Origin: UBA7887 sp964408735
GTDB taxonomy: Bacteria > Pseudomonadota > Alphaproteobacteria > UBA7887
Reading direction: 5' to 3'
Assembly: GCA_964408735.1 (NCBI GenBank)
Contig: CAYPAX010000051.1
Coordinates: forward strand, 1-33,279
Length of the DNA stretch: 33,279 bases
Positions within the stretch are counted from its first letter, which is position 1, and each line of letters begins with the position of its first letter. A program made the translations under genes and the position numbers. This document shows positions 32,749 through 33,279 of the stretch, piece by piece. The notes under the pieces were generated by a model that worked only from the letters and a program-made list of their open reading frames with translations, was not told where the DNA came from and did not search any database.

Positions 32749-32883
32749 GAGCAGCCACTGAAGTCGGCTGTTGGCTACAAATGCCATAAGCCGAGACCAC
32801 TCGGAAACGGCAGGGAATGAGGGTGTTTCGGACCAAACCCGCCATTTCGATCGCTATTGCCTCGGCTTCGGGCCTGACCTGTG

Positions 32884-32964
32884 GCCGCCGCCTGGCTCGC
32901 CAGCGACGACGCCGCCATGGTGACCGGCCAGGTGTTGCCGGTGGACAGCGGCTTCACGGTCTAG
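32884..32964 (+). pseudogene. Detached C-terminal fragment of an SDR gene
   Basis: The frame encodes AAAWLASDDAAMVTGQVLPV followed by DSGFTV and a stop, nearly the same as the C terminus of the SDR at 29890-30633. An in-frame TGA at 32875-32877 lies just upstream, so no longer protein can be made. The Trp in place of Tyr hints that this copy may come from a paralogue and not be a straight duplicate. Confidence 0.8.
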
Positions 32965-33081
32965 GGCCGAGAAGCGAGGCCGGGGCCGCGTCGACTGTGA
33001 GTGTTTGTCTGCTCCCCGGTGCCTTGCGGACCAGGCGGAACAAGGCGCACGAGGGCCGGCTATGGCCCGCCCGGACATACG
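32884..33081. repeat. Direct repeat copy 2, beyond the cyclase gene
   Basis: This is the second copy of the segment at 30553-30750, shifted by 2331 bases up to the indel and 2332 after it. With copy 1 it encloses the cyclase gene and its flanks. Left of 32884 the similarity stops abruptly; on the right it fades near 33081, just before the cyclase fragment. Confidence 0.85.
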
Positions 33082-33099
33082 GGCCGACGTCAATTTGGG

Positions 33100-33210
33100 C
33101 TATTTCAGCTCGTTCAACAGTGCCTTTGCGTCCATAAGATCGGCGGTGTCGAAGCCCGCGGTGAACCAGCTGTAGACCGGGGCGACGAAGTTGAGAGCTT
33201 TCTGGGTCAT
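33100..33210 (-). pseudogene. C-terminal remnant of a second cyclase gene
   Basis: Read on the minus strand, the frame ends with APVYSWFTAGFDTADLMDAK and then ALLNELK and a stop. This closely fits the C terminus shared by ATPase/TPR-type adenylate cyclases, of the form APVYGWFTEGFDTADLKDAK. Upstream toward the window edge the frame stays open to 33279 but no longer resembles that family, so a frameshift or truncation is likely. It belongs to a different cyclase subfamily than the gene at 30865-32643. The window ends before this can be settled. Confidence 0.6.
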
Positions 33211-33279
33211 GCGCCGAGTGCGGCTTGAGGCTCGAACAACCCGGGCGTAGCATGCCGGCAGGGAGGACATTCGTGTCGG

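Overview
The window is GC-rich chromosomal DNA that reads as an alphaproteobacterium, most likely Rhodospirillales or a near relative. The main support is the conserved block rnd, kdsD, lptC, lptA, lptB, rpoN, hpf, ptsN, hprK (short form), rapZ, EIIA-Man. DapC next to FtsK, QueG next to a GST-like protein, and a TPR-type class III cyclase fit the same group. Assignment below order level is not possible from the sequence alone. Most genes are densely packed, with ATGA or TAATG start/stop overlaps that suggest translational coupling.

Layout. Bases 1-923 hold no convincing protein gene, but contain a run of short hairpins that ends in the 3' half of a tRNA-Gly(UCC)-like sequence. Bases 927-5907 form a metal-handling cluster: an SO_0444-type Cu/Zn permease, FeoA, FeoB and a small Cys-rich FeoB partner behind Fur-box-like repeats, then a DmeF-type Co/Ni exporter. 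A palindromic element and tRNA-Ser(GGA) close this section. Bases 6241-9741 carry a small membrane protein, MsrA, a voltage-sensor protein with a bestrophin-like C-terminal half, a GNAT acetyltransferase and an exported metallo-beta-lactamase-fold protein. Bases 9840-15124 read dapC, ftsK and two exported proteins of unknown function. Bases 15281-20538 hold an SDR-like protein, an exported TPR protein, queG with a GST-like gene, uppP and an NDUFA9-like protein in mixed orientations. tRNA-Leu(CAG) and the envelope/nitrogen-PTS block follow from 20766 to 29043. An exported SoxYZ fusion, an SDR dehydrogenase, and a class III cyclase enclosed by about 200-bp direct repeats complete the window. A fragment of a second cyclase lies at the right edge.

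How the genes work together. KdsD and LptC/A/B supply Kdo and move LPS to the outer membrane; UppP recycles the undecaprenyl carrier; DapC feeds peptidoglycan and lysine synthesis. RpoN, HPF, PtsN, HprK, RapZ and EIIA-Man make up the regulatory nitrogen-PTS branch, although HPr and enzyme I are not next to it here. The metallohydrolase at 8803-9741 and the SoxYZ carrier at 29084-29884 look like two parts of the predicted quinoprotein relay system, 20 kb apart and without a PQQ dehydrogenase in the window. The least ordinary items are the voltage-sensor/bestrophin-like fusion, the repeat-flanked cyclase, the structured element touching the tRNA-Ser 3' end, and the hairpin series ending in a tRNA half.
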